A DNA stretch of 64,000 nt from Bradyrhizobium oligotrophicum S58 (GCF_000344805.1 NC_020453.1:7792001-7856000); one strand, 5' to 3'; shown: positions 46,708 through 56,415, counted from the stretch's first letter. Numbers and translations are program-made. Notes: generated from the letters alone by a model not told the origin.

Positions 46708-47322
46708 CTACTGGCCGCAGGGAGTGTATCTCCAGGCACACTCAAGCTGAGCGACTTTGTGGCCGTGCTTATCTCTCAGTTCGCCTGTTTGGTCGTCGAA
46801 AGAAAACAGGGTGCCGGATACGCTGATCTGTCTAAGACCCGGATCGCCTGGCCCACCTTCCATCAACTGCAGGTCTGCGTTCAGGGCTGCCTGCTCGGCT
46901 GCGGTCGGCCCACGAGAGCTGGAATAGTGAGGGGATTTCGTATCGCGATGAGAATGCCATCCTTTTGGACCGGCCGCCCCAGCGGCAGGCCGATAAAGTA
47001 TTCTGTAGCATGAGGTGACATCATTGAATCCGATGTCGATAGAGTCTTTGATAGCTTTTTTCTTCCCGGGCGACTTGGCCTCAGCCTCAGCCTTTAGAGC
47101 GTGCGCGGCATGTGCGAAGTCAACTCCGGCGATTGGAAAGGGTCTTCCCCCCGGATACTTGCCGAGGAAATACTGCGACCAGGTATGCTTGTTTTCTTTC
47201 GTCGGACAGTTTCCGTCAGCCATTATTGGGTTGACGGCCGACGCTCGCTCCGTTGAAGCGAGGGCACACACCGCAAAACATGAGATCAATATACGACAAT
47301 ACCGCCCGCGATTAGTGATCAT
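46708..47322 (-). CDS. Exported protein of unknown function, coupled to the gene upstream
   Basis: 204 residues with a signal peptide (CRILISCFAVCALASTERAS). The mature part has paired Cys (GNCPTKENKHTW, VTSCYRILYR, ECAWRYTPCG) and a His-rich segment (GWHSHRDTKSPHY), ending in a small beta unit (TLFSFDDQTGELRDKHGHKV). Its ATG overlaps the stop of the preceding exported protein (ATGA at 47319-47322), so the two are made together. No domain recognised. A partner or immunity role for the neighbour is possible. Confidence 0.7.
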   Translation of the reverse strand: MITNRGRYCRILISCFAVCALASTERASAVNPIMADGNCPTKENKHTWSQYFLGKYPGGRPFPIAGVDFAHAAHALKAEAEAKSPGKKKAIKDSIDIGFNDVTSCYRILYRPAAGAAGPKGWHSHRDTKSPHYSSSRGPTAAEQAALNADLQLMEGGPGDPGLRQISVSGTLFSFDDQTGELRDKHGHKVAQLECAWRYTPCGQ

Positions 47323-48077
47323 CTTGTAGGCCCCAGATAATATTCGAAGTTCGGTTCTTGCCGTATTGGCGGTCGAATGGGAGAATTCCGAAACGGAGAC
47401 GCAGGGGGCGGTCGTCGAGGTGGCTGGATTGATCTCATCGTTTCTGCCAACTTGTGCCATTGAGAGTCTTTCACCGTTTGCGCGCGAGCCGTCTCACTCG
47501 ACGTTTGACTATTCGAATTATTTTGGGCGAGGTATCTCACGAACGGCACCGGCCATTGCAACCACGGTTCGATGACGTTCTCGACGGTTTCTGGTACTTT
47601 CAGGTCGAGCGTCCGAGCGACATCAGTCGCCAAGGACACGCAGTTTTGGGAGGGAAGCGAGTATTCCTTTTCGTTCCACTGCTGCATCACAAACAGCACA
47701 TTATAGAACTGGGAGGCAGTAACGGTCGTCCGAAAGTGCACATCGCTGTGCATGTCTTCAAAATCGTAATCCACTTTGCCATCGACGCCGGCGACTAGCT
47801 TTCTGATGGCTTCGCTTTGCGTTTTCGGATCGGGGTAGAATCCGCCGATGGCACGATAAATACGGAGACCGTTGCCCTCGACCCCAAGCGCAACGAACGC
47901 ATGACCTGAATGTCCAATACCCGCGGGGCCTCTGCCCCTAAATTCGACAAACGGCGCCCAGGAGGGGCTTGAATCTGGAAAAAGCTCCTGAATATCGCCC
48001 CCATAAGCGAGCGACGAAGGGAGAACAAGCCCACAGAGAAGAGCTAAATTCCTCAAGAACTTTCGGCGACTAGCCAT
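47319..48077 (-). CDS. Exported protein with a permuted NlpC/P60-like signature
   Basis: 252 residues. The N-terminus MASRRKFLRNLALLCGLVLP is a signal peptide with an RR pair that could be Tat-like. The mature part has a His motif GIGHSGHAFVALG, and about 90 residues later SQNCVSLATDVARTLDL. This H-then-NC order is that of permuted papain-like (LRAT/YiiX) enzymes, which cut amide or ester bonds in lipids or cell wall. The C-terminal 60 residues are Pro/Arg-rich and disordered. First gene of a coupled pair with 46708-47322. The family match is by motif order only. Confidence 0.65.
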   Translation of the reverse strand: MASRRKFLRNLALLCGLVLPSSLAYGGDIQELFPDSSPSWAPFVEFRGRGPAGIGHSGHAFVALGVEGNGLRIYRAIGGFYPDPKTQSEAIRKLVAGVDGKVDYDFEDMHSDVHFRTTVTASQFYNVLFVMQQWNEKEYSLPSQNCVSLATDVARTLDLKVPETVENVIEPWLQWPVPFVRYLAQNNSNSQTSSETARAQTVKDSQWHKLAETMRSIQPPRRPPPASPFRNSPIRPPIRQEPNFEYYLGPTR

Positions 48078-48705
48078 GACGTCTTCTCGCTGTCGTATGG
48101 CAAACAGCAGTTCAAGCAGTCAAAAATCTACTTTAGGCCCCTTTGAAGTCAATCGCCTCAGTGATGAGACCAAAGTCCCGTGCTGTTGGCGATGACGAGG
48201 CCAGCGGTAAGCGCGCACACTCGCGGCTGTGGGTACTATCAGGGACCTGCAACGACCTCAAATTGCTATTTGAGGCAGCGGCTTGAACGGGCAGATCGGC
48301 CGGCCCGATCCGCGGGCACCCGGGTTCTCCAAGAATGAGGAGTGGGCGACCGAGTGGAACGAAGGCTCAGCTGTGCCACTTTATTCGAGCCATCCGCTCA
48401 TCAAGAAGAGCTAGCCCCCACGCTCGCCATCGTTCCGTTACGCATGAGAGGCGTCAACTCCTGCTGATTCGGCGGATTCATTGCACGAAGAATTCATGAC
48501 CAAGCATTGCTGCGCTTGTGGCATGCTACACTACGTCCTGTTGTTCTGCTCCGGAGATTCCTGAGCAAGTAACGAGCGAGAGACTGCGGCTTGCTTCGAT
48601 TGCCGCAAGCCCTTTCCATGAGGCCCGCTGTTGTTGGAACTTCACGGCCGGCTGAAAGGAAGCAGCGTTCGAGCGTCTCAGGCGGTTCAAGCGCCAGCCG
48701 GTTAG
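48078..48705. other. Gap with gene relics
   Basis: 628 bp. A TTG-initiated 43-residue plus-strand stretch at 48283-48414 (NGQIGRPDPRAPGF, then VPLYSSHPLI) reads like the C-terminal end of a protein. Further relic-like reading occurs near 48580-48660. No intact gene, tRNA or repeat is visible. Confidence 0.4.
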
Positions 48706-51219
48706 CTAACGCTTCGGACTCCCGCCCCTTCTGAAATGGTTTCCTTTGCCGGGCGCCCAGGTTGGCTTGTCCGGTCTACGCGACGGACGAACAGGCTGTA
48801 GCGTTAGGCGCTCAATCTGTTTGCGGGCCAACTGCATCTGCTCGTACAGCTCGTTGGGCGGAATAGTGATGCGGCCTGCGTCAATCTTGAGGATGTAGCG
48901 GAGAAACTGAATTCGAATATCGTCGAATCGGCTGTTTGTAAGCGACTTCTTGATTTCATCACGAGCGAACGGCTCGTTGATCCCGGTGACCAATGCCATC
49001 TGATCAATGTATACGGGCGACGTAAGTAGCAGCTCCAGATGAGCAATGCCGCTCTCCTTGATCGCCACCTTGTCAGCGAGCGTCACGTATTGAACGTTCG
49101 GGTCAAGCGCCTCCACGAGGCGACGATCGTAAAGCCGATTGACAGCTGTAAGGATCAATTCTTCGGCGACGCCACATCCCTCAAAGAACTGCACGAGGTT
49201 CGAGACCGACCAGTGCGCAGCTTCAACGTTCTCATCTTGGTTATTGCGCGCATTGTGCATTTGACGGCGGAGAATCCACAGAATGTAATAGCTCAACAGC
49301 GGTGGCCCAGGCTTCTGCGGATTGGTCTGGAACAAGTTCGATATGTACTCGTTCTCCCGCTCGCTAAACCGGTCGTACTCACCTCTTATTAGGGCCCGAT
49401 GCGTTCTGACGCGGTCGGTGGTCACGTCCTCGCCCGAGAACTTCGACTTGATGATGTCGTCAATCGCGAGCTCGGGAGAGATGAATATCCGCTCGGCAAT
49501 TTTCAGCATTCGGCGGATATCAAAATTTCCAAGACGCCCGATGAAGCCAGAAACATAGTCGTTCTCGACGAAAACCTTGCCGACAGCCTCGGCAAGAATC
49601 GCAAGATCGTTCACCTTCACATGAAAACCTCGCCGCGAGAAATAGGATTCGGTGGCCTTGGGTTCTCCATGGACCTTGCTCTTCAGGAAGTTGACACGGC
49701 GCGAGATGATCTCTTTCGCGTCGGGCACAGGCAAATAGAAGCTCTTTGCCGAATAGCTCTGCAACGCCCCTGCTTTCGACAGCCGCCACACGGTCCTGTC
49801 AGTGATCGGCACAATGGTGAAGACGGGCGCGGCGCTTTCGAGGGAATGCGCGAGCTGATACACCATATCCTGGACATCGGTCGGGAACTGGTCCGTGTTG
49901 TCGAATACCAGGCACGATAGCTTCTGGTGACCTGAGGCGGCCCAGGCGAGCAGCAGCCGCACGTATTCGTCGGGATGGTTTTCGCGCCGCTCCTCAATGT
50001 GCTTGCCGAACTGGTCGCGAAACTCGTTCCTGTTGGTCTCGTACAGGTGCTTTCGCGGACCGGTTGACCACCGTTGGTATTCAGAGAAGAAAATGCCGCG
50101 CAACTCGTCGTAGCTTGGCGGATTAGTCGCGCACACCACCGCTTCGAGCTTGTCGCGCAACTGGAGCATCGCCCAAGGCACGATGCCCCTGGGATCTGCG
50201 TGATAATCCTCAAGATCAACGCGCGCCACGATGCACTTTTCCCGCAACTGCTTTGCGAGAACCTGCTCAAAGAACCTGTCAACAAAGGTCGATTTACCTG
50301 CACCCTTGTTGCCCACAAGTAAGACGGTCTCGGAACGGCGCGTGGTGATCACGCGCTGGATCTGGCTCTGTAGCTCCTCGCTTTGGGCGGTGTCGAGCGA
50401 TGAGATGTTGTTCAACACCCGCTGGACGATCTTCTCCAACTCGAAGTCGGCTCTTTGGCTTTCTGAAGTCTCAACGAAGCAATCCCGAAGCATCTCGCGG
50501 TCTTTCTCGTTCGACAATCGCGAGAAGAATTGTTGGAACAGAAGCGCCGCGTCGCTGGCGAGCGGGTCGCGTTGCTTCATGCTGGCTTCGCCCGGATCAA
50601 GCACGAAGAGCTGCTGCTCTGCCTCCGGCACGGCCAGCCCGTCAGCGTCGGCGAGATGCGCCAGATGCAGCCGCTTCATGATCGCTGAAAAGTTCAGCAA
50701 TTCGACGAACTTTGCGAAGTTCGCGATTACCGTCTCCAAGCACGGAAAGAGGATACCCTTGCCTTCGAGCGGCTTCAGACCGTCCGTCCGGGATGCCCGG
50801 AAGAAGAGCCAGGTGTTGCCATCGGTGACCGCAGCGACTGCAACGCCATTTTCTAGAGCATATCCCATCGCCTGCCTGATGCCGGCCAACAGCGGCTTGA
50901 CCACCGGTCCTGACAAGGTGACGACCATCAAATCTTTGCTCTTGGTCGCGGGTTGGAGAAGTCCAGCCTTCTTAGCCTCCAGCACCATGGCTCCGCGGCG
51001 ATCGGCAATCGTCAAAAGGTAGTCGATATAGCCTGAGTCAGTAGGCGGTTCGGTGAAGACGGCCTCGTGCTTCCACTCCAGAACCTCGAACAGAAACCGG
51101 TCCAAAACCTTCAGCCGCGTATCGGCCTCATTCAGCTTCGCTGCCAAGGCGGCTTCAATATCGGCCTTCAGTTTCAGCAGGCGCTCGTACGCCTGGTCGA
51201 TCGAATTGGTCATGGCCAC
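48706..51219 (-). CDS. PD-(D/E)XK nuclease fused to a STAND/KAP-like P-loop NTPase, candidate defence protein
   Basis: 837 residues. Residues 20-200 match the N-terminal restriction-endonuclease domain of HsdR-like proteins, with GYIDYLLTIADRRGAMVLEA followed by KKAG (Asp, then Glu-x-Lys). Residues about 285-560 are a P-loop NTPase with Walker A VGNKGAGKST and Walker B LSCLVFDNTDQF. The C-terminal ~270 residues are helical, winged-helix-like (LGNFDIRRMLKIAERIF, then NLVQFFEGCGVAEELILTAV), ending in a basic tail. A nuclease plus STAND-type ATPase in one chain is the layout of several anti-phage sensors such as the Avs group, although TPR-like sensor repeats are not obvious here. It is a single gene with no partner on either side. 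Confidence 0.8.
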   Translation of the reverse strand: MAMTNSIDQAYERLLKLKADIEAALAAKLNEADTRLKVLDRFLFEVLEWKHEAVFTEPPTDSGYIDYLLTIADRRGAMVLEAKKAGLLQPATKSKDLMVVTLSGPVVKPLLAGIRQAMGYALENGVAVAAVTDGNTWLFFRASRTDGLKPLEGKGILFPCLETVIANFAKFVELLNFSAIMKRLHLAHLADADGLAVPEAEQQLFVLDPGEASMKQRDPLASDAALLFQQFFSRLSNEKDREMLRDCFVETSESQRADFELEKIVQRVLNNISSLDTAQSEELQSQIQRVITTRRSETVLLVGNKGAGKSTFVDRFFEQVLAKQLREKCIVARVDLEDYHADPRGIVPWAMLQLRDKLEAVVCATNPPSYDELRGIFFSEYQRWSTGPRKHLYETNRNEFRDQFGKHIEERRENHPDEYVRLLLAWAASGHQKLSCLVFDNTDQFPTDVQDMVYQLAHSLESAAPVFTIVPITDRTVWRLSKAGALQSYSAKSFYLPVPDAKEIISRRVNFLKSKVHGEPKATESYFSRRGFHVKVNDLAILAEAVGKVFVENDYVSGFIGRLGNFDIRRMLKIAERIFISPELAIDDIIKSKFSGEDVTTDRVRTHRALIRGEYDRFSERENEYISNLFQTNPQKPGPPLLSYYILWILRRQMHNARNNQDENVEAAHWSVSNLVQFFEGCGVAEELILTAVNRLYDRRLVEALDPNVQYVTLADKVAIKESGIAHLELLLTSPVYIDQMALVTGINEPFARDEIKKSLTNSRFDDIRIQFLRYILKIDAGRITIPPNELYEQMQLARKQIERLTLQPVRPSRRPDKPTWAPGKGNHFRRGGSPKR

Positions 51220-51298
51220 GCCCCGGACGGCTCAGAAGGCCTAAATAGCTGAAAATCGGTAGAGAATCGAGATTATTCAGGGTCTTCGCCTCCTTTGG

Positions 51299-51493
51299 TT
51301 ATCCCAAGAATCCCCTCCACCAAGCAAATATTGCCCCAGCAGCCGACAAGACGGCCCAGCGAACGCAACGCTCGACCGGACTCCTGCCGTCCCGCAGGAT
51401 CGCTAACCCAGCGAGGACGGTTTTGTTTGCGGCTCCTACCTGAAGTCGCCCGATACTGTCGATCACCTCCGATAGTGACCGGTCTTTAGACAT
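51299..51493 (-). CDS. Small protein with one membrane segment
   Basis: 64 residues. The N-terminal part is polar (MSKDRSLSEVIDSIGRLQVG) and the C-terminal part has a hydrophobic stretch (WAVLSAAGAIFAWWRGFLG), probably a tail anchor. Purine-rich GGAGGGCGGAG precedes the ATG. It stands 80 bp upstream of the 837-residue protein on the same strand and may be co-transcribed with it. No family recognised. Confidence 0.45.
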   Translation of the reverse strand: MSKDRSLSEVIDSIGRLQVGAANKTVLAGLAILRDGRSPVERCVRWAVLSAAGAIFAWWRGFLG

Positions 51494-52664
51494 GGCTCCG
51501 CCCTCCGGGCCAAAGCCCGTTGTGCCAAGGGATGCCCTCGGCTCCTGCGAAAAGGTCTAGTACGGTGGACTTGCAATCAACAACGCACCACGGACTGGCT
51601 CGTTACATAGTGACTCGAACCAGCTTGGCGATAAGTGAGCGCCACCGTGCGCTCACTCGCAACGCACTCTGCACAGATAGGTCTGACAAACGACGCGACC
51701 GTTTGTCAAATCTTGCCAGAAACCTCTATTTTTGCAGGCTCCCTTACGGGGCCTCTATGAGCCGTGCGTTAACACCAGAGCAATTTATGGCAGCACTAGA
51801 AGTCAAGACCAAATGCGAGAACGAATCAAGAATGAGCACTGCAACAATCTTCTTTCAAATTCAACCTCCGACTAAACTCATTGGGTTCGGTAATCATCCT
51901 CTCCGACAAGCTGGTCGAGTAGAGTTCGAAACAGGAGACGCAGCTCAGTGACGCCAATACTCGTCCATTAAGCGGCGCAGGCCTGACATCAACACCTGCC
52001 AGGTTGGGGCAGCTACCCAACCGACTCCGCATCAAAGCGCCGCCCAACTTGGTTCTCGTCTCGGCCACGTGCTCCGCACGATGGATCAGCCGACCGGCAT
52101 GTCTGGCGTTAGAATCAAGCTCCGCTACCGCGAGTACGAGCGCGATTGACCGAGAGCCCGGAGAACAATTGGATTGCTTTCCGGCCTGCAGCGGCCGTTC
52201 GCTCGCGCAACGGAACTGCGCGGTTCGCTATCGATCTGCAGCCCTCCGGAGGCGATCTGCGAACTTCAATCCAGAACGCTAGAGCCGACAGCTTTGGGCC
52301 CCCTAAACCGAAGCAAGCTCACCATGGACCGAGAGCGAGACCGGCAATTCCGTTCGTATGCGCGCTCAAACGCTAGCAAGTTGTTGACGAGCCGTGTTTT
52401 GTCGTGCCTTTCGCAGGTCCGCTGTATTCACGCGGACCGACTTTTGTAAACACCAATCGACGGGAGCTTTCTGTTTCACCCCAATGAGATAGCCGCGGGC
52501 GGCCCGCGAAGCGTCAGCACCGGAGGTGCATAGGGTGTGAGAAACCCCTTGCTTCATTCTTCTGGCCTTCGGCTGCAAGTTTGCGCGGAAGCAGGTTTGC
52601 TGGTCACCGATTTGGCCAAGACCCGTATCGCGCAATGAGCTTGCTTAGAGACGAAACGGCAAAG
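51494..52664. other. 1.2-kb stretch without secure genes
   Basis: Open frames here are short, overlap on both strands and have no good ribosome sites. A 64-residue frame from ATG 51757 (MSRALTPEQFMAALEVKTKC) is the best but ends without domain content. The composition is mixed and suggests decayed island DNA. Confidence 0.4.
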
Positions 52665-53711
52665 TCAGAATGAACCAGCGCGCCTGCTGTGAACTCCGGC
52701 AGCGAGCAGCAGCGCCACAGCCATCGGATCAAGGACGGCAACGAGCGCCAGCGTGAGCAGCCGGACCGCTCTCTCGAAGTCCGTGGCAGGTATGCCAATC
52801 AGCTCGGCGAGATATCGTATCGGTCCGACCTCGGCCTCGGCACGCCTGCGTTGCGCGTCAATCTTGGCTTTTTCGATCTGTAGATTAGCGAGAGCCTGGG
52901 ACTCACGTTGGCGTTCCGCCGCGATGTCGGCACGTTCGCGACGCCTCTGGTCAGAAATCGTCATCGCACCGACCGGCCGGCCAAGGCGCGTCGCCTCGTC
53001 GATGGCCGCGTCGATCTGGGCAATGCGCCGGTCAATGTCGGTGACCACTCGGCTCTGCATCCCGAGGCGGGCCTCGACGTCTGCGGTTTTGTCGGCAAGA
53101 GCGAGATCTATGGATGCCATATGGTCGAGGTGAGCGCGGGTGAGAAAGCCGAATACGCCAACGGCGTTCAGGCCCATCAACACGCCAATCATCAGGACCA
53201 GGACGAACCTCAGGAAGGACGGCGCAGACGTCCAATGCTCAGTCAGCCAGGCCGCCGCCACGAGCTTTCCGGCCTCCAGCACGGCGCCCATGATGATGAC
53301 AGGCCAGAAGGCTCCGGCAAAGATCGCGGTCAGGCCGTCGATGGAAAAGGCAGCCGATACACAAGCCAACGCCAGAGCGACAATCAAAGCAGCGAGCTTG
53401 ACGCGTGTCGGAGAACCATGGGCTTTCTCCGTTACAGACACTCCTGTGACGCCGGCCGCGTCCGTAACGCTGGCGGTACCATCCGTAACGGTCGGTGTTA
53501 CGGTCTCCGTTACAATGATCGCTTCAGCGTTACGGCTGATCAGGCCCGCGCGCTCCCAGGCTTTCAGGCGACGACTGGTCCGCATCCTATTCCAGCCCCA
53601 TTGGCGTCCGAGCTCAGCAGCGCTGACCGTCACGTGTCCCTCGGGCTGGGAGCGCAGCCAAGCCAGCGCCTCCCTGTCATCAAATGGATGGGGCGGAACG
53701 GGCTCAGTCAT
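52665..53711 (-). CDS. Membrane protein with N-terminal HTH and C-terminal coiled coil
   Basis: 348 residues. Residues 15-65 look like a winged helix (VTVSAAELGRQWGWNRMRTS, then RRLKAWERAGLISR). A Thr/Val-rich linker leads to three or four membrane helices (about 105-205, including WPVIIMGAVLEAGKLVAAAW). A long coiled coil follows (DVEARLGMQSRVVTDIDRRI to AQRRRAEAEVGPI), and a last helix near the C-terminus. A DNA-binding head on a membrane anchor suggests DNA tethering or signal relay. Similar proteins occur on rhizobial islands and prophages; function unknown. Confidence 0.8.
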   Translation of the reverse strand: MTEPVPPHPFDDREALAWLRSQPEGHVTVSAAELGRQWGWNRMRTSRRLKAWERAGLISRNAEAIIVTETVTPTVTDGTASVTDAAGVTGVSVTEKAHGSPTRVKLAALIVALALACVSAAFSIDGLTAIFAGAFWPVIIMGAVLEAGKLVAAAWLTEHWTSAPSFLRFVLVLMIGVLMGLNAVGVFGFLTRAHLDHMASIDLALADKTADVEARLGMQSRVVTDIDRRIAQIDAAIDEATRLGRPVGAMTISDQRRRERADIAAERQRESQALANLQIEKAKIDAQRRRAEAEVGPIRYLAELIGIPATDFERAVRLLTLALVAVLDPMAVALLLAAGVHSRRAGSF

Positions 53712-53839
53712 GATCAGATGTTGCTCCTTGCGTCTCCGCCCCGCGAGATCGGAGGCGCGCGAAAGGCCGGCTGCTCCAGAACGATGACGCTGACCTCATT
53801 GGCCGGAACGGGGAGCTGCCGGCCCCAGACCGGAATCGG

Positions 53840-54031
53840 TCATCCCTCCTGCTCGCCCCGTGGAAAGAATACGGAGGGCCCTGCGCGTTGCGGTGCGGAT
53901 TGCGGGCGATTTTCTGCCGCCGCTTGGCGAAAGCGGATCAAGCCTCGCGAGCCCTGCCCTGCGTGCAGGTGTCCCGCAAAGGTGGCATTTTCGAAGTCAG
54001 AGCGGAACGGCCGAATTGCGCGACGTCGCAC
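53840..54031 (-). CDS. Possible short gene upstream of the HTH-membrane protein
   Basis: 63 residues, basic, no domain (FENATFAGHLHAGQGSRGLI). Its stop overlaps an ATG (ATGA). Removing one C after that ATG (ATGACC to ATGAC) would open a 43-residue frame VWGRQLPVPANEVSVIVLEQ and on, ending 2 bp before the 348-residue gene. That reading hints at an old operon with one frameshifted member. Weak evidence. Confidence 0.28.
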   Translation of the reverse strand: MRRRAIRPFRSDFENATFAGHLHAGQGSRGLIRFRQAAAENRPQSAPQRAGPSVFFPRGEQEG

Positions 54032-54881
54032 GCTACGGCCCTCCGCTTAACGGCCACTATGCGCGGTTGCTGCCGAACTGCCGCCGATCGACACTCGATC
54101 TGAGCCATCCGTATTGGCGACTTGCGCGCGGCTTTAACACCGATCTTCCTCGACGTTGGACCGGTCCGTGTCGAATTGATGCCGGCGGGCAGTCCGACTT
54201 TCCATCTCGGATCTCCAGACGAATAGCATCGCCGATGCAGTTCGATCACTCTGGTTTCTGTTGATAGATCTCTAAGACCCCGCGCTCGGATGCCAATGGT
54301 CTGACCGGAGCCGTGGCAAAGATGCTGTCTGAGACTCACTACCCGTGTAGCTACCGCGCGGTGTCTGAGCACAGTTCAGCCTGAGATTGGAGAGGAGCGA
54401 GCAGAGGGCGGGTTCGACGGCAAGATAAAATCGCCTCTCCGCGGCGTAGACTCGGCGGTCGTAAGTTTTTGAGGTTACTTATCGCAGCACGGCACTGCTC
54501 CAACACTCATAGTGTTGCTAGAGGAAGAAAGACCTGAGAGATCAATGTCCCGAATGGCACTAATCGCAGCTTAGCGAACTAGGTCGCAGAATTGGGACAT
54601 ACCTAGCCATGCGCGCATGGAAGGCTGCTACAGGGCTAACGGAGCCCGTCAAGGCTCGCCCTAAGCGCGCGGCGAAGCCGCTGACGGGCCTTGACCGGAT
54701 TGCGGCTGGCCCGGACCTTTTCCTTCGAGGCGCCAATGGCTTCTTGTGAGCGGGGCTGCACTGATCACAACGCGAAGCAGTCCCGCGGGTCAGCTTTCCC
54801 ATGAAGAACAGAAACGATCCAGGTCGATCCGAGGCGACACGATTAACCCAAAGCCGACGTTTGCGGCCGCATCAGCGGATT
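54032..54881. other. Non-coding stretch left of the IS element
   Basis: About 850 bp without a convincing gene. It contains CCCAAAGCCGACGTTTGCGG at 54848-54867, a motif that also appears in shorter form (CCCAAAGCCGAT) just inside the right end region of the IS element at 56404. No RNA gene recognised. Confidence 0.4.
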
Positions 54882-56415
54882 ATCCGCTTTTGACCGATTT
54901 CGTTGAAAAAGTCAGCAGTTGCGACGCAGAGATATCGGTGATTCAGTCTGTCTAGTGGGCAGGACTGAAGGTCATGATGGGGCATCGGCAAGTCGAACAG
55001 GCTGCGTTGTTCTATGAGTTCTCGCTGGAAAGGCACATCCCAGCCGACCACCTCGTGCGGTCGATCGATAGGTTCGTCGACCTTGACGACTTACGGCGGG
55101 AGCTGGCGCCGTTCTACAGCAACATCGGGCGGCCCTCGATCGATCCGGAGCTGATGATCAGGATGCTCTTGATCGGCTATTGCTTCGGCATCCGATCGGA
55201 ACGGCGCCTCTGCGATGAAGTCCATCTCAATCTGGCATACCGCTGGTTTTGCCGGCTGGGTCTAGATGGAGGCGTCCCCGATCACTCGACGTTCTCGAAG
55301 AACAGGCACGGCCGCTTCCGTGAGAGCGATCTCTTCCGTCGCGTGTTCGAGACCGTCTTGCGCCGCTGCATCCGGGAGCGCCTGATCGGCGGCGAAGGGT
55401 TCGCAGTCGACGCGAGCCTGATCAAGGCGGATGCCAATCGGCAGAAGGGAATCGAAGGCGATAAGAGGCTTCCGCCGGAGGCTGCGGGTCGAGCGATCGA
55501 CGAGTATCTTGCCGTTCTTGATGATGCCGCGTTCGGTGCCGCGACGGAGGTCACGCCCAAGTTCGTGTCGCCCTCCGACCCGGCGGCGCGCTGGACGGGA
55601 GCGCACGGCGGCCAGGCCTTCTTCGCTTACTCGACGAATTATCTGGTCGACGTCGAGAATGCGATCATCGTTGATGTCGAGGCGACCACGGCGATCCGCC
55701 AGGCAGAAGTATTGGCCGCCAAGCGCATGATTGAGCGTTCAATCGAAAGGTTCGATCTTTATCCAAGCCGGCTTCTCGGCGACAGCGCCTATGGCTCCGC
55801 TGAGATGCTCGGGTGGCTGGTCTACGAGCACGGGATCGAGCCGCACGTGACCGTCTTCGACAAGTCGGCCCGCACCGACGGGACCTTCTCGCGTGAGGCC
55901 TTCACCTACGACCATACCAGGGACGTCTATCGCTGCCCCGCTGGCAACCCCCTCACCACTACAGGGACGCTGGTGAACAACGACACGACGGTCCTCTACC
56001 GTGCGAGCAAGCGCGATTGTCAAGCATGCTCTCTAAGAAGCAGGTGTTGCCCCAACACCCCGGCTCGAAAAGTGCCGCGCTCGATCTACGAGGGCGCTCG
56101 CGACATGGCACGCGAGATCGCAAGCTCATGGGAAGGCCGCACTTCACGCCGGCTCCGCAAGAAGATTGAGATGCTGTTCGCGCATCTCAAGCGCATCCTC
56201 AAGCTAGATCGGCTGCGACTAAGAGGGCCGAACGGCGCACGCGACGAGTTCACCCTCGCTGCAGCCGCTCAGAACCTTCGTAAGATGGCCAAGCTGATCC
56301 CGATGCCCGCGCTGACGCCCGCGTGAACCACAACGCGCCAATTCGTCCTCGAAACAGATGGCGTTCACGACGAAACTACTGCCGACTTTTTCAACGGAAT
56401 CGACCCAAAGCCGAT
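54882..56415 (+). mobile_element. Insertion sequence, IS1182-type, intact
   Basis: One transposase gene flanked by inverted repeats. The left end (54882-54919) contains GAAAAAGTCAGCAGT and the right end (56378-56415) contains ACTGCCGACTTTTTC. The arms match at most of about 38 positions when one is reverse-complemented. The exact outer boundary and target-site duplication could not be fixed by eye. The element has inserted in already non-coding island DNA. Confidence 0.8.
54974..56326 (+). CDS. IS1182-family transposase
   Basis: 450 residues, full length. The N-terminal DUF772 region (GRPSIDPELMIRMLLIGYCF) and the following YRWFCRLGLDGGVPDHSTFS are typical. DDE-type catalytic motifs are visible: first Asp in GFAVDASLIKAD, second in LLGDSAYGSAEML, and the C-terminal Glu near RLRKKIEMLFAHLKR. 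A Cys cluster (CQACSLRSRCCP) marks the IS1182/IS4-like insert. No stop or frameshift, so the element may still be active. The ATG at 54977 is an alternative start. Confidence 0.95.
   Translation: MMGHRQVEQAALFYEFSLERHIPADHLVRSIDRFVDLDDLRRELAPFYSNIGRPSIDPELMIRMLLIGYCFGIRSERRLCDEVHLNLAYRWFCRLGLDGGVPDHSTFSKNRHGRFRESDLFRRVFETVLRRCIRERLIGGEGFAVDASLIKADANRQKGIEGDKRLPPEAAGRAIDEYLAVLDDAAFGAATEVTPKFVSPSDPAARWTGAHGGQAFFAYSTNYLVDVENAIIVDVEATTAIRQAEVLAAKRMIERSIERFDLYPSRLLGDSAYGSAEMLGWLVYEHGIEPHVTVFDKSARTDGTFSREAFTYDHTRDVYRCPAGNPLTTTGTLVNNDTTVLYRASKRDCQACSLRSRCCPNTPARKVPRSIYEGARDMAREIASSWEGRTSRRLRKKIEMLFAHLKRILKLDRLRLRGPNGARDEFTLAAAAQNLRKMAKLIPMPALTPA

Noticed and set aside
51520..52635. Several open frames of 60-143 residues on both strands
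   Set aside because: Overlapping, without ribosome sites or domains; treated as decayed DNA.
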